DNA from: JALHNI01 sp965229305
GTDB lineage: Bacteria; Acidobacteriota; Terriglobia; Bryobacterales; Bryobacteraceae
Direction of reading: 5' to 3'
DNA length: 64,000 nucleotides
NCBI GenBank assembly: GCA_965229305.1
Contig: CBDDIZ010000040.1
Coordinates: 124,001 to 188,000 of the forward strand
A program made the translations under genes and the position numbers. Below the pieces are notes generated by a model, which made no database searches, was not told where the DNA came from, and was given only the letters and a program-made list of their open reading frames with translations. Positions 25,568 to 33,785 of this stretch are shown here, piece by piece (the stretch's first letter is position 1; the number at the start of each line of letters is the position of its first letter).

Positions 25568-27520
25568 TCAGGCCACTGGCAGCGTGATGTGGATTTGCGT
25601 GCCCTTGCCCGGCGTCGACGTGATCGTGATCTGCCCGTTCAAAAGTCGTGTGCGCTCTTCCATACTGGCGAGCCCGAGGCCGGCATGCCACTGCGGATCG
25701 CGCCGGTCAAAGCCCCGTCCGTCGTCCTCAATGCGCAGATGGATCGCGTCCGGCTCGCGTTCCAAACGTAGCGACACATTCTCCGCCCCGGCATGCTTCT
25801 GGATGTTGCGCAGCGCCTCCTGCACGATCCGATAGATCGTCAGCTTGGTGTCCCGCGGCAGCGGATCGAAGTCGCCCTGCGCGTCGCAATCCACCGGCGG
25901 ACCACCCCGCTCGAAGAACGCCCGGCATTCGGACTCAATCGCCGCCGTCAACCCCAAATCATCGAGCAGCGCCGGATGCAGACTTCGCGATAATCCGTGG
26001 ATATCGTCCGAAATCTGCGCCATCTGTTGCTTGATCCGCGCCAGTCCGGCTGCTGCGGATCCGCCCGCGCTTTGCTCCAGGCGGCCGGCTTCAATCGCTA
26101 CCGCGGCCAAACGCTGCGTCAGATCATCGTGCAACTCGCGCGCAATGCGGCGCCGTTCGTCCTCCTGAGCGGTGATCAGTTTGCCGGCTAATCGCTCGAG
26201 CTCTTCCTTCGAAACGGTCGTGCGGGCCAGGTCCTCCGCCATCCGATTGAACGACTCCGCCAATTGCCCGATCTCATCGCTCGAAGTCACGGGCAAGCGA
26301 GTGTCGAAATCGCGATGGCCCAGCCGCTGCGCGCCCCGCGCCAGCGCCAGTACCGGCTTGGTCACCGAGCGCGCCATCCACGCCGCGGCGATCCAGAACC
26401 CGGCCGCCACCAGCCCGCCCATCCCCAGAATGCGATTCCGCAGCTCGCGGACCGGCGCGAATGCCTCGCTCTCGTCGATCTCGGCAATAACTGCCCAGTT
26501 GAGCCCCGGCACGTTCACCCGCGCATGCGAACGCAGCACCGGCACGCCTTTCGCATTCAGCCCCGTCTCCGTCCCCGGCTCGGCCGCGCCTGGCGGTACA
26601 CGCACCCGCAACACGCCGGTACCCGCGTCTTCCGGCGTCTCGATCCACTCCCGCCAGTCACTGCGCAGCAGATTGTCCGGCCCCACGATATAGGCTTGCC
26701 CCGTCCGCCCCAAGCCTTCCGCCTCCCAATTGCCGTCGGCCGTCATTAGTCGATTCACGTCGCGAATCGAAACCTGCATCACCAGCACCCCGATCTTCGT
26801 CCCTGCGCGCCAGATGGGCGCCGCGACAAACGCCGCCGGCGCGCCATGCGACGGCAGATACGCCTCGTAGTCGCGCAGAATAAACTGCTCCGGCTCGGTG
26901 ATCGTCAAAGCCTGCGCGTAAGCCTTCGCCAACGCCGACTCGCGATACGGCGATTCGTCCAGCCGCATCCCCAGGTCGATCTCGCGCGACACCGTATACA
27001 GCACGCGCGACTCGCGCCGCTCGATCAGGAAGATGTCATAAAGCCCAAACGCTGTCTGGTAACGATGGAACGTCGGATGATAGCGCGCATACACTCGCCC
27101 GAATTCACCCGCAGCGTCGCGCCGCTGAAACACCGCGTGCTGCAGGCCTACCACGCGCGGATCGTGCGGAAACCAGGCTGCGCTCGCTCCCGCATAATGC
27201 GGCTGTAAGTCCTGAGCTTGCTCCGCCGTCCCCGGCGGCAGCGACGGCCAGGCGGCTTCAAACGCCTCCAGCGCCTGCAGCGCCGCTTCGTCGGTGGAGA
27301 GCGCCAGCACGTGCGCGCCCAGATCCTGAAAGTAGCGCTCCACTTGGCGGCAGCGCGTCTGCCGGATCGCCGTCAGCCGCTCCGACGTCGCAAAGCGCAA
27401 GGCCTCCGACGAGCCGGCGGACGCTTGCCAACCCGTCAAACCAATAGCTGCCAGCCCCAGCGCGACGAATACCGTTTGCAACTTGGCCCGATATGAACGA
27501 AATGCTGCCAACGCTTCCAT
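25568..27520 (-). CDS. NarX/DesK-type membrane sensor histidine kinase
   Basis: About 650-residue kinase. It has an N-terminal membrane helix (LQTVFVALGLAAIGLTGW), a large extracytoplasmic dCache/double-PAS-like sensor (GRVYARYHPTFHRYQTAFGLYDIFLIERRE, LRSDWREW, ...), a second helix (ILGMGGLVAAGFWIAAAWMA), a HAMP domain (TKPVLALARGAQRLGHRDF...DEIGQLAESFNRMAEDL), a HisKA_3 region with ERRRIARELHDDLTQRL (phospho-His) and an HATPase_c domain (EALRNIQKHAGA, DDGRGFD, GLGLASMEERTRLLNG). It partners with the response regulator immediately downstream. The start is uncertain between ATG 27520 and ATG 27544; neither has a clear ribosome site. Confidence 0.9.
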   Translation of the reverse strand: MEALAAFRSYRAKLQTVFVALGLAAIGLTGWQASAGSSEALRFATSERLTAIRQTRCRQVERYFQDLGAHVLALSTDEAALQALEAFEAAWPSLPPGTAEQAQDLQPHYAGASAAWFPHDPRVVGLQHAVFQRRDAAGEFGRVYARYHPTFHRYQTAFGLYDIFLIERRESRVLYTVSREIDLGMRLDESPYRESALAKAYAQALTITEPEQFILRDYEAYLPSHGAPAAFVAAPIWRAGTKIGVLVMQVSIRDVNRLMTADGNWEAEGLGRTGQAYIVGPDNLLRSDWREWIETPEDAGTGVLRVRVPPGAAEPGTETGLNAKGVPVLRSHARVNVPGLNWAVIAEIDESEAFAPVRELRNRILGMGGLVAAGFWIAAAWMARSVTKPVLALARGAQRLGHRDFDTRLPVTSSDEIGQLAESFNRMAEDLARTTVSKEELERLAGKLITAQEDERRRIARELHDDLTQRLAAVAIEAGRLEQSAGGSAAAGLARIKQQMAQISDDIHGLSRSLHPALLDDLGLTAAIESECRAFFERGGPPVDCDAQGDFDPLPRDTKLTIYRIVQEALRNIQKHAGAENVSLRLEREPDAIHLRIEDDGRGFDRRDPQWHAGLGLASMEERTRLLNGQITITSTPGKGTQIHITLPVA

Positions 27521-27541
27521 GCTAGACCAATGCGCCCAAAT

Positions 27542-27559
27542 CATGAATAATGATTCATG
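27542..27559. repeat. Inverted repeat across the divergent start region
   Basis: CATGAAT-AATG-ATTCATG is a perfect 7-bp palindrome with a 4-nt spacer. It covers the possible upstream start of the kinase gene (27544) and the start of the divergent secreted-protein gene (27550, or GTG 27559). It could be an operator controlling both genes or simply a consequence of facing start codons. Confidence 0.35.
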
Positions 27560-29328
27560 TGGCGATCTTTCGCTTTCTCCCTTTGTTGATTCTCGTTCAG
27601 GCGTTGACCGCGCAGACGGTCACCAGAATCGAGTTGAAAATTGAACCCGGCGCCCGCCTCCGCCCGATGGCTTCGGCAGTCATTCAGGTGAAGGTCTACG
27701 GCGAAGCCGATGTCGCCGGCTCCAAGCAGTCTGGCCGTTTGCGCAAAGGCGAGTACAACGCGGCCGTATTCCCGAATGAAGGCGGTTGGCTTTCGAAGCC
27801 GTTCCGCTACCAGGGCACGGACAACGAAGGCTATCTCGACACCGCCACTTCCACCTTCGCCAAGATCTTCTCCACCGTCGCCTCGCAGTACACGGTGAAG
27901 GACGCCTTGGTCTACACGGCTCCCGAGAAGCCCGGCACCTATCGCGTCGAAGTCGGCATTGGCTCCATCCGCGAGAAGCTCGAGATCATCGTCGCCGACG
28001 ACGCCCCGGAGCCTGTCGTGAAGGCAGAAACCGTCACCTTTCCGGCCGAGCCGCCTAGCCAGGACCGTTACCGCAAACTCGCCGAGCATTGGTCGCCCTA
28101 CGTCGCGCAGGAAACCTGGTTCGACTGGCGCGCCGACGCCCTGCGCCGCTTCGACTACGACAACGACTGGGACGGCGGCAACAACTGGGACAATCTCGAG
28201 ACGGGCTCCTCGCAAGCCTACGTCTATTACGCCGCCATCGAAACCGCCAGCCACTGGTTCCTGATCTACAACTTCTTCCACGCCCGCGACTATTCCGACA
28301 ATTGCGTCGTCGGCACCTGCCATGAAAATGACAACGAAGGCATCGTCCTCACCGTGCGGAAGAACGACACTGAGTTCGGCCAGTTGGAAGTCCTCGAGTC
28401 GCTCGCTCACAACAACGTCTACTCCTACACCGCGAACCGCGCGATTCGCAACGGCGCCCACAACATCGAAGCCGACATTGTCTTCTACGAAGGTTCCCAC
28501 CCGGTTGTCTTCTTGGAAGCCGGCGGACATGGCGCCTTAGGCGGCGGCGATCGCAAGAGCTACTTCGACGGCAAGCTGATGAAGTGGACCACTGGCACCG
28601 GCATTACCTACGTCTACCGCGGCCAAGCCGCGCGCCCCCGCTACGGCATGGATCGCGACGTCAGCTACGACCTGCTCCCCATCTACGACCATTGGTGGCT
28701 CAAGGCTACCGACCGCGAGAAGGGCGCACGTATGTTCAGCGCCTACTACCAATACACGCCCTTCGGCGGTCGTCCGGCCATGAAGTTCCCGCAGGTGGGT
28801 GGATCCTTCTTAGGCATCAAGTTCGGCGCCGACAAAGCCAAGCCCTTCTGGGGCTGGCACGACATGGCCACCCAGCGCCGCAAGATTCTGGCCACCGGTC
28901 AATGGGCTGCGGACCCGGCCTACGCCGTCACCCGCAATCTCACCTTTCCGGCCAGCCTGCCCGTCTCGCTCAACTACACCTACAACCCCTACCTCGGCTT
29001 TGAATCGCTCCCGGTCGAGGCCGCCACGTCCGTCACTCCGCCCGCCGCCCCGGTCGCGACCTCCGGCACCTGCGAAGTCGAAGTCGTCGTCGATGGCCTC
29101 GCCGCCGTCATTCTTCCCGGCACTCCCAAAGTGGAAACGTTGTCCGGCGCCCCCGCCGAAGCCCGCCGTCTCAACTGCGACGTCGCTCCGGCCGAGGGCG
29201 CCACCTACGAGTTCGACAAACGTGAAGGACGTGGCAAAATTCGGCAGTCGTCCCCCGGCCGCTTCGAGATCGACGACCCCTCGCGCGGCTCGGCCCTTTA
29301 CCGCCTCACCGTCCGGTGGCGCATTTAA
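27550..29328 (+). CDS. Large secreted protein of unknown function (possibly Vps62/NPP1-like fold)
   Basis: 592-residue secreted protein with signal peptide MIHVAIFRFLPLLILVQALTAQ. Residues ~25-150 form an Ig-like beta domain (VIQVKVYGEADVAG...GTYRVEVGIGSI). The central region is aromatic- and Asp/His-rich: WFDWRADALRRFDYDNDWDGGNNWDN, WFLIYNFFHARDYSD, CHENDNEGIVL, PVVFLEAGGHGALGGG. This resembles the layout of Vps62-like/NPP1-like proteins, in which a water/Asp/His-rich face binds metal, but I cannot make a firm assignment. The C-terminus is another beta-rich domain. It starts almost back-to-back with the kinase gene. Confidence 0.7.
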   Translation: MIHVAIFRFLPLLILVQALTAQTVTRIELKIEPGARLRPMASAVIQVKVYGEADVAGSKQSGRLRKGEYNAAVFPNEGGWLSKPFRYQGTDNEGYLDTATSTFAKIFSTVASQYTVKDALVYTAPEKPGTYRVEVGIGSIREKLEIIVADDAPEPVVKAETVTFPAEPPSQDRYRKLAEHWSPYVAQETWFDWRADALRRFDYDNDWDGGNNWDNLETGSSQAYVYYAAIETASHWFLIYNFFHARDYSDNCVVGTCHENDNEGIVLTVRKNDTEFGQLEVLESLAHNNVYSYTANRAIRNGAHNIEADIVFYEGSHPVVFLEAGGHGALGGGDRKSYFDGKLMKWTTGTGITYVYRGQAARPRYGMDRDVSYDLLPIYDHWWLKATDREKGARMFSAYYQYTPFGGRPAMKFPQVGGSFLGIKFGADKAKPFWGWHDMATQRRKILATGQWAADPAYAVTRNLTFPASLPVSLNYTYNPYLGFESLPVEAATSVTPPAAPVATSGTCEVEVVVDGLAAVILPGTPKVETLSGAPAEARRLNCDVAPAEGATYEFDKREGRGKIRQSSPGRFEIDDPSRGSALYRLTVRWRI

Positions 29329-29399
29329 CCTTCTGATTCCAAAAGGTTCGCCCACCGCTCTCGCTATTCGTCCACAAATCCGATATACTTCAGCGACGT

Positions 29400-29666
29400 A
29401 TGTTCGAGCTTCGCCTCGGAGACGACCTGGATGACTTTTGCATCAAGTGTAAACGTCTCACGAATCACACGATCGTCTCGTTAATCGAGGACAAACCGGC
29501 CAAGGTGCGTTGCCGCTCCTGCTACAACGACCACGACTTTCGCCACGAACAAGCGCCCCCCACCAAGAAGGAATTGAAGACGGCGCAGTTGCTCAAAGAG
29601 GCGCTCGAAGCCGGCGAACTCGCGCCGGACGAAGTGGAAGAGACGCTTAAGAAGAAGGCTAAGTAG
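29400..29666 (+). CDS. Small zinc-ribbon-like protein
   Basis: 88-residue protein with CIKCKRLTNHTIVSL and CRSCYNDHDFRHE, a CxxC...CxxC pair about 21 residues apart that would form a single zinc ribbon. A charged helical tail (KKELKTAQLLKEALEAGELAPDEVEETLKKKAK) follows. No family name recognised; nucleic-acid binding is a fair guess. It stands alone between a secreted protein gene and a convergent permease, with a hairpin over its stop codon. Confidence 0.72.
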   Translation: MFELRLGDDLDDFCIKCKRLTNHTIVSLIEDKPAKVRCRSCYNDHDFRHEQAPPTKKELKTAQLLKEALEAGELAPDEVEETLKKKAK

Positions 29667-29675
29667 CTTAGCCTT
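29655..29675. terminator. Hairpin spanning both convergent stop codons
   Basis: Perfect 9-bp stem AAGGCTAAG/CTTAGCCTT with loop TAG. It contains the stop codons of both the zinc-ribbon gene (29664-29666) and the convergent permease (29668-29670), which are 1 bp apart. There is no long T-run on either strand, so termination strength is uncertain. Confidence 0.5.
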
Positions 29676-31899
29676 TCCCCATTTCCCGCCGCATTTCCTC
29701 GACGATCGCCTGCCGGTCCTCGCCTCGCAAATCGGCTTCCATCCGCCGCAGCGCCACCCCGACGATGTCGCGGTGATGCAGCTTGGACCCCATCCCCAGT
29801 TTCTCCGTCAGCTCGAGCCAGATCTCATGCACCCGGTCGACGTCTTCCGGCCACAACCGCGGCGGATGCGGCCCCAGGTTAACGAACTTCGACGGCCGGT
29901 CCGGTCGGATAATCTCGAGCGAAAACGGATGCTTCGGGTCGGGGAGCTTCTCCCACGCCTGCCCGATGCGCCGTGCCAGTTCATCGGACACCATCGTCGC
30001 GGAAACGCCGGTCACCAGCCGCGAGCACTGCAGCTTGGCGGCTGTCTGGACCATCGCGTCGAACGGATCGAGCCCCGGCACCACCAACAACTCCACGTGC
30101 TTGCCTTCGCGCTCCGCCATCGACACCACGTGGCTGAACAGCTCCTGCTCATAATTCGTGAAGATCTGTTCCTGCGAAAGTTCATGCTCGCCTGAACCGG
30201 CGATCGGCCTCACGCTCATCACCACGATGTCGTGCCGGCGCAGATTCGTCTTTTGCAGCACGCGCTTCAGATGCTCCATCTGCCCGTAGCCGCGCACCGC
30301 GACCAACACGCAGCCGGGACGCACGTTCACCGTCTCCTGCTGGATCTGCGTCTCGTGCTCGAGGTTGAACTGTTCGAGCCCCTGGCCTTCGCCCCGCCGC
30401 CGCAGGTTCACCCGCTCGGAGATCGTGAACAGCCCCAGCAGGATCAGCGTGCAGCTCAAGCCGTAGGTCGTGGCGAGCTTCTTCGTCATCAGGTTGGCAA
30501 ACGCCACCAGGAACAGCGCCACCACCGTCAACGCCAGGCCCACCGGAATCTCCCGCCCGCCGATCTTCACGTTTAGCGGGAACTTATACTCCTGGTCCTG
30601 CCGCTGGAAGCGCAGCGCAAACACGCCCAGCGCCTTCAGGAAAAAGCTCCAAGTCACGCCGAAGGCGTACGCTTCGCCCAGGGTGATGACGTCGCCCTGG
30701 CTCGAAACGATCGTGATCATCTGCAGAATCACAATCAGGTTGATGATGTTGTATGCCGTACCGAACTGCTTGTGCGGCTTGCGGAACCACTCGAGCAGAA
30801 TGCCGTCTTCGGCCACGCGGCTAAAGACGCCATTGGCGCCGATAATCGAGCTGTTCACCGCCCCGGACAGAATCAGCGTGCCCACCACCACGACAAATAC
30901 ATGCAGCGCAAAGGTCAGGATCGGCGGCCCCACCAGATAATTCGTCAGCCCGCCCAGCAGATTGTCCCGGTACGTCTGCCGCACCGTGTCTGGAATCAGC
31001 ATGAACGTAAACAGCGTCAGAAAACCGGTCGCGACAAAGGCATAAACGCAGATGATGTTCGCCGTGATCTTCAGGTTCTTCAGCTTCGGATAGGCGATCT
31101 CGCGATACACCTGCGCCAGCGTTTCAAAGCCCGACATCGCCAGCAAACTGTGCCCGAACGCCACCACCACCGCCACCACCGACAGACTCGTCAGCGCCTC
31201 GAACCCATGCAGCCACCCGAACGTCTCTTCCGTCAGCCGCAGGTTCTGCGGGATCGGCGCCGGGGGCAGGGAAATACTGCCCGCCTTGGCGATCATCGTC
31301 ACGATGCACCACAACAACAGCAGCACGACCATCACGGTAGTGATCTGCATGATGTGCAGCGCATGGCCGCTCGATTCGCGCACGCCACGAATGTTGCTCC
31401 GCCAGAAATAGGCGGTCACCGCCAGGCCGAACACCATCGCGAAATAGTTCGGATTCACGTGCAGCGCATGCTGCCCCAGCTTTTCGCCTACTTCGTTGAT
31501 CAGGCCCGCCAGGTATTGTCCGGCGCTCACTGAACTGATCGGCCCGGTGAGCATGTAGTCCACCACCAGCGCCGACACGGAGAACTTGGCCATCGCCGGC
31601 CCCATGCTGTCCCGCACCACGACGTAGGCGCCACCGCGCACGAACATCGAGCAGCTTTCCATGTACACGCTGCGCAGCGCGAAGCCGAACAGCAGCACGC
31701 CAAAGATGAACCACGGCGCCGACGGTCCTACGGACGTCTCGACGATCCCGCCGATATAGAACATCGTCGACGCCAGATCGCTCAGGACGATCGAAGCGCC
31801 GCGCCAAAAACTAATGAAGGAAAGGGCAACTGTGGTGGCGACGACGACCTTAGCCGTGTTCGCAGCTACGTGCGCACCGGGCCGGGCGTCATTTGCCAT
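29668..31899 (-). CDS. APC-superfamily permease with C-terminal cytoplasmic domain
   Basis: 743-residue amino-acid/polyamine/organocation-type transporter. About 12 membrane helices occupy residues ~15-500 (e.g. VALSFISFWRGASIVLSDLAS at the unwound first helix, GHSLLAMSGFETLAQVYREIAYPKL at the helix 6 region). A cytoplasmic domain of about 240 residues follows, with an alternating beta-alpha pattern (CVLVAVRGYGQMEHLKRVLQ, DIVVMSVRPIAG, VELLVVPGLDPFDAMVQTAAKLQCSRLVTG) typical of universal-stress-protein-like folds. Transporters of this type with USP-like tails are known; the tail probably senses a nucleotide. Substrate unknown. It starts 53 bp from the divergent cca gene. Confidence 0.88.
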   Translation of the reverse strand: MANDARPGAHVAANTAKVVVATTVALSFISFWRGASIVLSDLASTMFYIGGIVETSVGPSAPWFIFGVLLFGFALRSVYMESCSMFVRGGAYVVVRDSMGPAMAKFSVSALVVDYMLTGPISSVSAGQYLAGLINEVGEKLGQHALHVNPNYFAMVFGLAVTAYFWRSNIRGVRESSGHALHIMQITTVMVVLLLLWCIVTMIAKAGSISLPPAPIPQNLRLTEETFGWLHGFEALTSLSVVAVVVAFGHSLLAMSGFETLAQVYREIAYPKLKNLKITANIICVYAFVATGFLTLFTFMLIPDTVRQTYRDNLLGGLTNYLVGPPILTFALHVFVVVVGTLILSGAVNSSIIGANGVFSRVAEDGILLEWFRKPHKQFGTAYNIINLIVILQMITIVSSQGDVITLGEAYAFGVTWSFFLKALGVFALRFQRQDQEYKFPLNVKIGGREIPVGLALTVVALFLVAFANLMTKKLATTYGLSCTLILLGLFTISERVNLRRRGEGQGLEQFNLEHETQIQQETVNVRPGCVLVAVRGYGQMEHLKRVLQKTNLRRHDIVVMSVRPIAGSGEHELSQEQIFTNYEQELFSHVVSMAEREGKHVELLVVPGLDPFDAMVQTAAKLQCSRLVTGVSATMVSDELARRIGQAWEKLPDPKHPFSLEIIRPDRPSKFVNLGPHPPRLWPEDVDRVHEIWLELTEKLGMGSKLHHRDIVGVALRRMEADLRGEDRQAIVEEMRREMGKG

Positions 31900-31952
31900 G
31901 GTGGATAGTCATACTTGGCGATCCAAGACCGCCTACCTGTATTCTACAGAGG

Positions 31953-33242
31953 ATGACGCCCCGCCACATTGTGGAGCGCCTGCGTTCTGCCGGACACACC
32001 GCGTACTGGGTCGGCGGCTGCGTCCGCGACCTCCTGCTGCACCGCGAGCCCACCGACTACGACATCGCCACCAGTGCCCCGCCGCAACAGGTGCAGACCC
32101 TTTTCCCCCACGCCCTGCGCGTGGGCGCCCACTTCGGTGTGATGCTCGTCGACGGCGTCGAAGTGGCTACCTATCGCAGTGAAGACTCCTATACCGACGG
32201 TCGCCGGCCCGATCGCGTCACCTTCGAAACCTCTCCCGCCGCCGACGCCTCCCGCCGCGACTTCACCATCAACGGCCTCTTCCTCGATCCGCTCACCGGC
32301 GAAATCCTCGACTTCGTCGGCGGCCGTGACGACCTTGCCCACGGCCTTATCCGCGCCATCGGCGACCCCGCCCTGCGCTTTCGCGAAGACCATCTCCGCC
32401 TTCTCCGCGCCGTTCGTTTTGCGGCTCGCTTCGGTTTCGCCCTCCACCCGGATACCCGCGCCGCCATCACCGCCGAGGCTGCCTCGATTCACCGCGTCGC
32501 CGCCGAACGTGTCCGCGACGAACTCACCCGCCTCCTCACCCAAGGCCACGCCGAGGACGGCTTCCGCCTTCTGGAGGAAACCGGCCTGCTCCTCCACGTA
32601 TTGCCCGAAGTTGCCGCCCTACGCGGCGTCGCCCAGCCGCCGGAGTACCACCCGGAAGGCGACGTCTGGACCCATACCCTTCTCCTGCTCGCCGGTCTGC
32701 GCGACCCTTCGCCCTCTCTCGCCTGGGGCGCCCTCCTGCACGACGTCGGCAAGCCCCCCACCTTCCGCCTCACCGACCGCATCCGTTTCGACGGCCACGC
32801 CGCCGTCGGCGCCCGCCTGGCCGAAGCCATCCTCGGACGTCTGCGCTGCTCACAGGAAGAAACGGATCAGGTCACCGCCCTGGTCGCCCATCACATGGAC
32901 TGGCTCCACGTCCGCCAGATGCGCCCCAGCACCCTTCGTCGCTTCCTCCGTCTCCCCGCCTTCGACGAGCACCTCGAGCTTCACCGCCTCGATTGCCTCG
33001 CCAGCCACGGTAAGCTCGACCACTACGACTTCGTCCGCCACGAACTCGACACCCTCCAGCCCCAGGATCTCCGGCCCGCCCCCCTCCTCACCGGCCGCGA
33101 CCTCATCGCCCATGGCATGCAACCCGGCCCCATCTTCAGCCGCATCCTGGAAGAGATCGAGACCGCCCAGCTCGACGGTCGCCTCCAGTCCTCCGACGCA
33201 GCCCTCTCCCTGGCCGCCGAGATTTACGCCTCGCGACGTTGA
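31953..33242 (+). CDS. cca: CCA-adding tRNA nucleotidyltransferase with HD domain
   Basis: 429-residue class II nucleotidyltransferase that repairs or adds the 3' CCA of tRNA. The catalytic head GGCVRDLLL...TDYDIAT has the two metal Asp residues; RRDFTINGLFLD and EDHLRLLRAVRFAARFGF match the following conserved motifs. The C-terminal half has an HD domain (HTLLLLAGL, LLHDVGKPPT) as in bacterial Cca. ATG 31953 is chosen because AGAGG precedes it and the domain starts directly after; an earlier in-frame start would add 20 atypical residues. A CC-adding or poly(A)-polymerase role cannot be excluded by sequence alone. Confidence 0.9.
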   Translation: MTPRHIVERLRSAGHTAYWVGGCVRDLLLHREPTDYDIATSAPPQQVQTLFPHALRVGAHFGVMLVDGVEVATYRSEDSYTDGRRPDRVTFETSPAADASRRDFTINGLFLDPLTGEILDFVGGRDDLAHGLIRAIGDPALRFREDHLRLLRAVRFAARFGFALHPDTRAAITAEAASIHRVAAERVRDELTRLLTQGHAEDGFRLLEETGLLLHVLPEVAALRGVAQPPEYHPEGDVWTHTLLLLAGLRDPSPSLAWGALLHDVGKPPTFRLTDRIRFDGHAAVGARLAEAILGRLRCSQEETDQVTALVAHHMDWLHVRQMRPSTLRRFLRLPAFDEHLELHRLDCLASHGKLDHYDFVRHELDTLQPQDLRPAPLLTGRDLIAHGMQPGPIFSRILEEIETAQLDGRLQSSDAALSLAAEIYASRR

Positions 33243-33267
33243 CCTTCGCTGTCTGTTTGAGTATCAT
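33239..33267 (+). promoter_or_regulatory. Sigma-70-type promoter of the isc operon
   Basis: TTGACC (33239-33244), a 17-nt spacer, then TATCAT (33262-33267). The spacing is ideal and each hexamer is one mismatch or fewer from the main consensus positions. The expected start of transcription, near 33274, falls inside the candidate IscR site just before iscR. Confidence 0.65.
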
Positions 33268-33271
33268 CGAA

Positions 33272-33295
33272 ATAGGATATTTTTAGTCCGAGAAT
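33272..33295 (+). promoter_or_regulatory. Candidate IscR (type-1-like) operator before iscR
   Basis: ATAGGATATTTTTAGTCCGAGAAT has an AT-rich core flanked by imperfect GGA/TCC arms and shares the ATAG start and TAGTC core of the proteobacterial type-1 IscR site. It overlaps the predicted transcription start and ends at the iscR ATG, a position suited to autorepression. The match to the known consensus is partial. Confidence 0.4.
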
Positions 33296-33767
33296 GCTCA
33301 AGCTCACCAAAAAAGCGGATTACGGCTTGATCGCCCTCAAGCATCTCGCGATGCCCCGGCCCAATCGCGAGAGCGCCAGTGCGAAGGAGATTGCCGAAAC
33401 CTATCACATCCCCCTGCCTTTGCTGGCTAAAGTCCTGCAAAAGCTCGGGAAGAGCGGCTTTCTGACCTCGGAGCAGGGCACCAATGGTGGCTACCGTCTC
33501 TCTCGCCCCGCCGCCAGCATGACCGTGCTGGAAGTGGTGCGCTCCATTGACGGCCCCATCATTCTCACTTCCTGCTTCACTTCCGAACGGCCGTGCGACC
33601 AAAGCGGTACCTGCATCGTGAAAGAGCCCCTCCGGCGCGTTCACGAAAGCATCTTGCGGCTGCTCGATAGCATCTCTATTGCTGACTTGGTAGACGAAGA
33701 AGTTCCTGACCCCAACGAAGGCTCGCTGGTTGAGCTCAGCAGTTTACTCCCAGCGGCTTCGCGCTGA
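33294..33767 (+). CDS. iscR: Rrf2-family Fe-S cluster regulator, IscR-like
   Basis: 157-residue Rrf2 regulator that would repress the isc genes when carrying a [2Fe-2S] cluster. The winged helix occupies residues 1-75 (KKADYGLIALKHLA, ASAKEIAETYHIPLPLLAKVLQKL, GTNGGYRLSRP). Three cysteines C94, C101 and C107 (x6, x5 spacing) lie in the loop that holds the cluster in IscR (usually x5, x5). It heads the isc operon and is 18 bp upstream of iscS. Its own promoter and a candidate binding site lie directly in front. Confidence 0.9.
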   Translation: MLKLTKKADYGLIALKHLAMPRPNRESASAKEIAETYHIPLPLLAKVLQKLGKSGFLTSEQGTNGGYRLSRPAASMTVLEVVRSIDGPIILTSCFTSERPCDQSGTCIVKEPLRRVHESILRLLDSISIADLVDEEVPDPNEGSLVELSSLLPAASR

Positions 33768-33785
33768 TCTCTGAAGGACGATTTG

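Noticed and set aside
32179..33330. 383-codon plus-strand frame overlapping cca
   Set aside because: Ser/Pro/Thr-rich low-complexity shadow of cca, which has clear catalytic motifs in its own frame.
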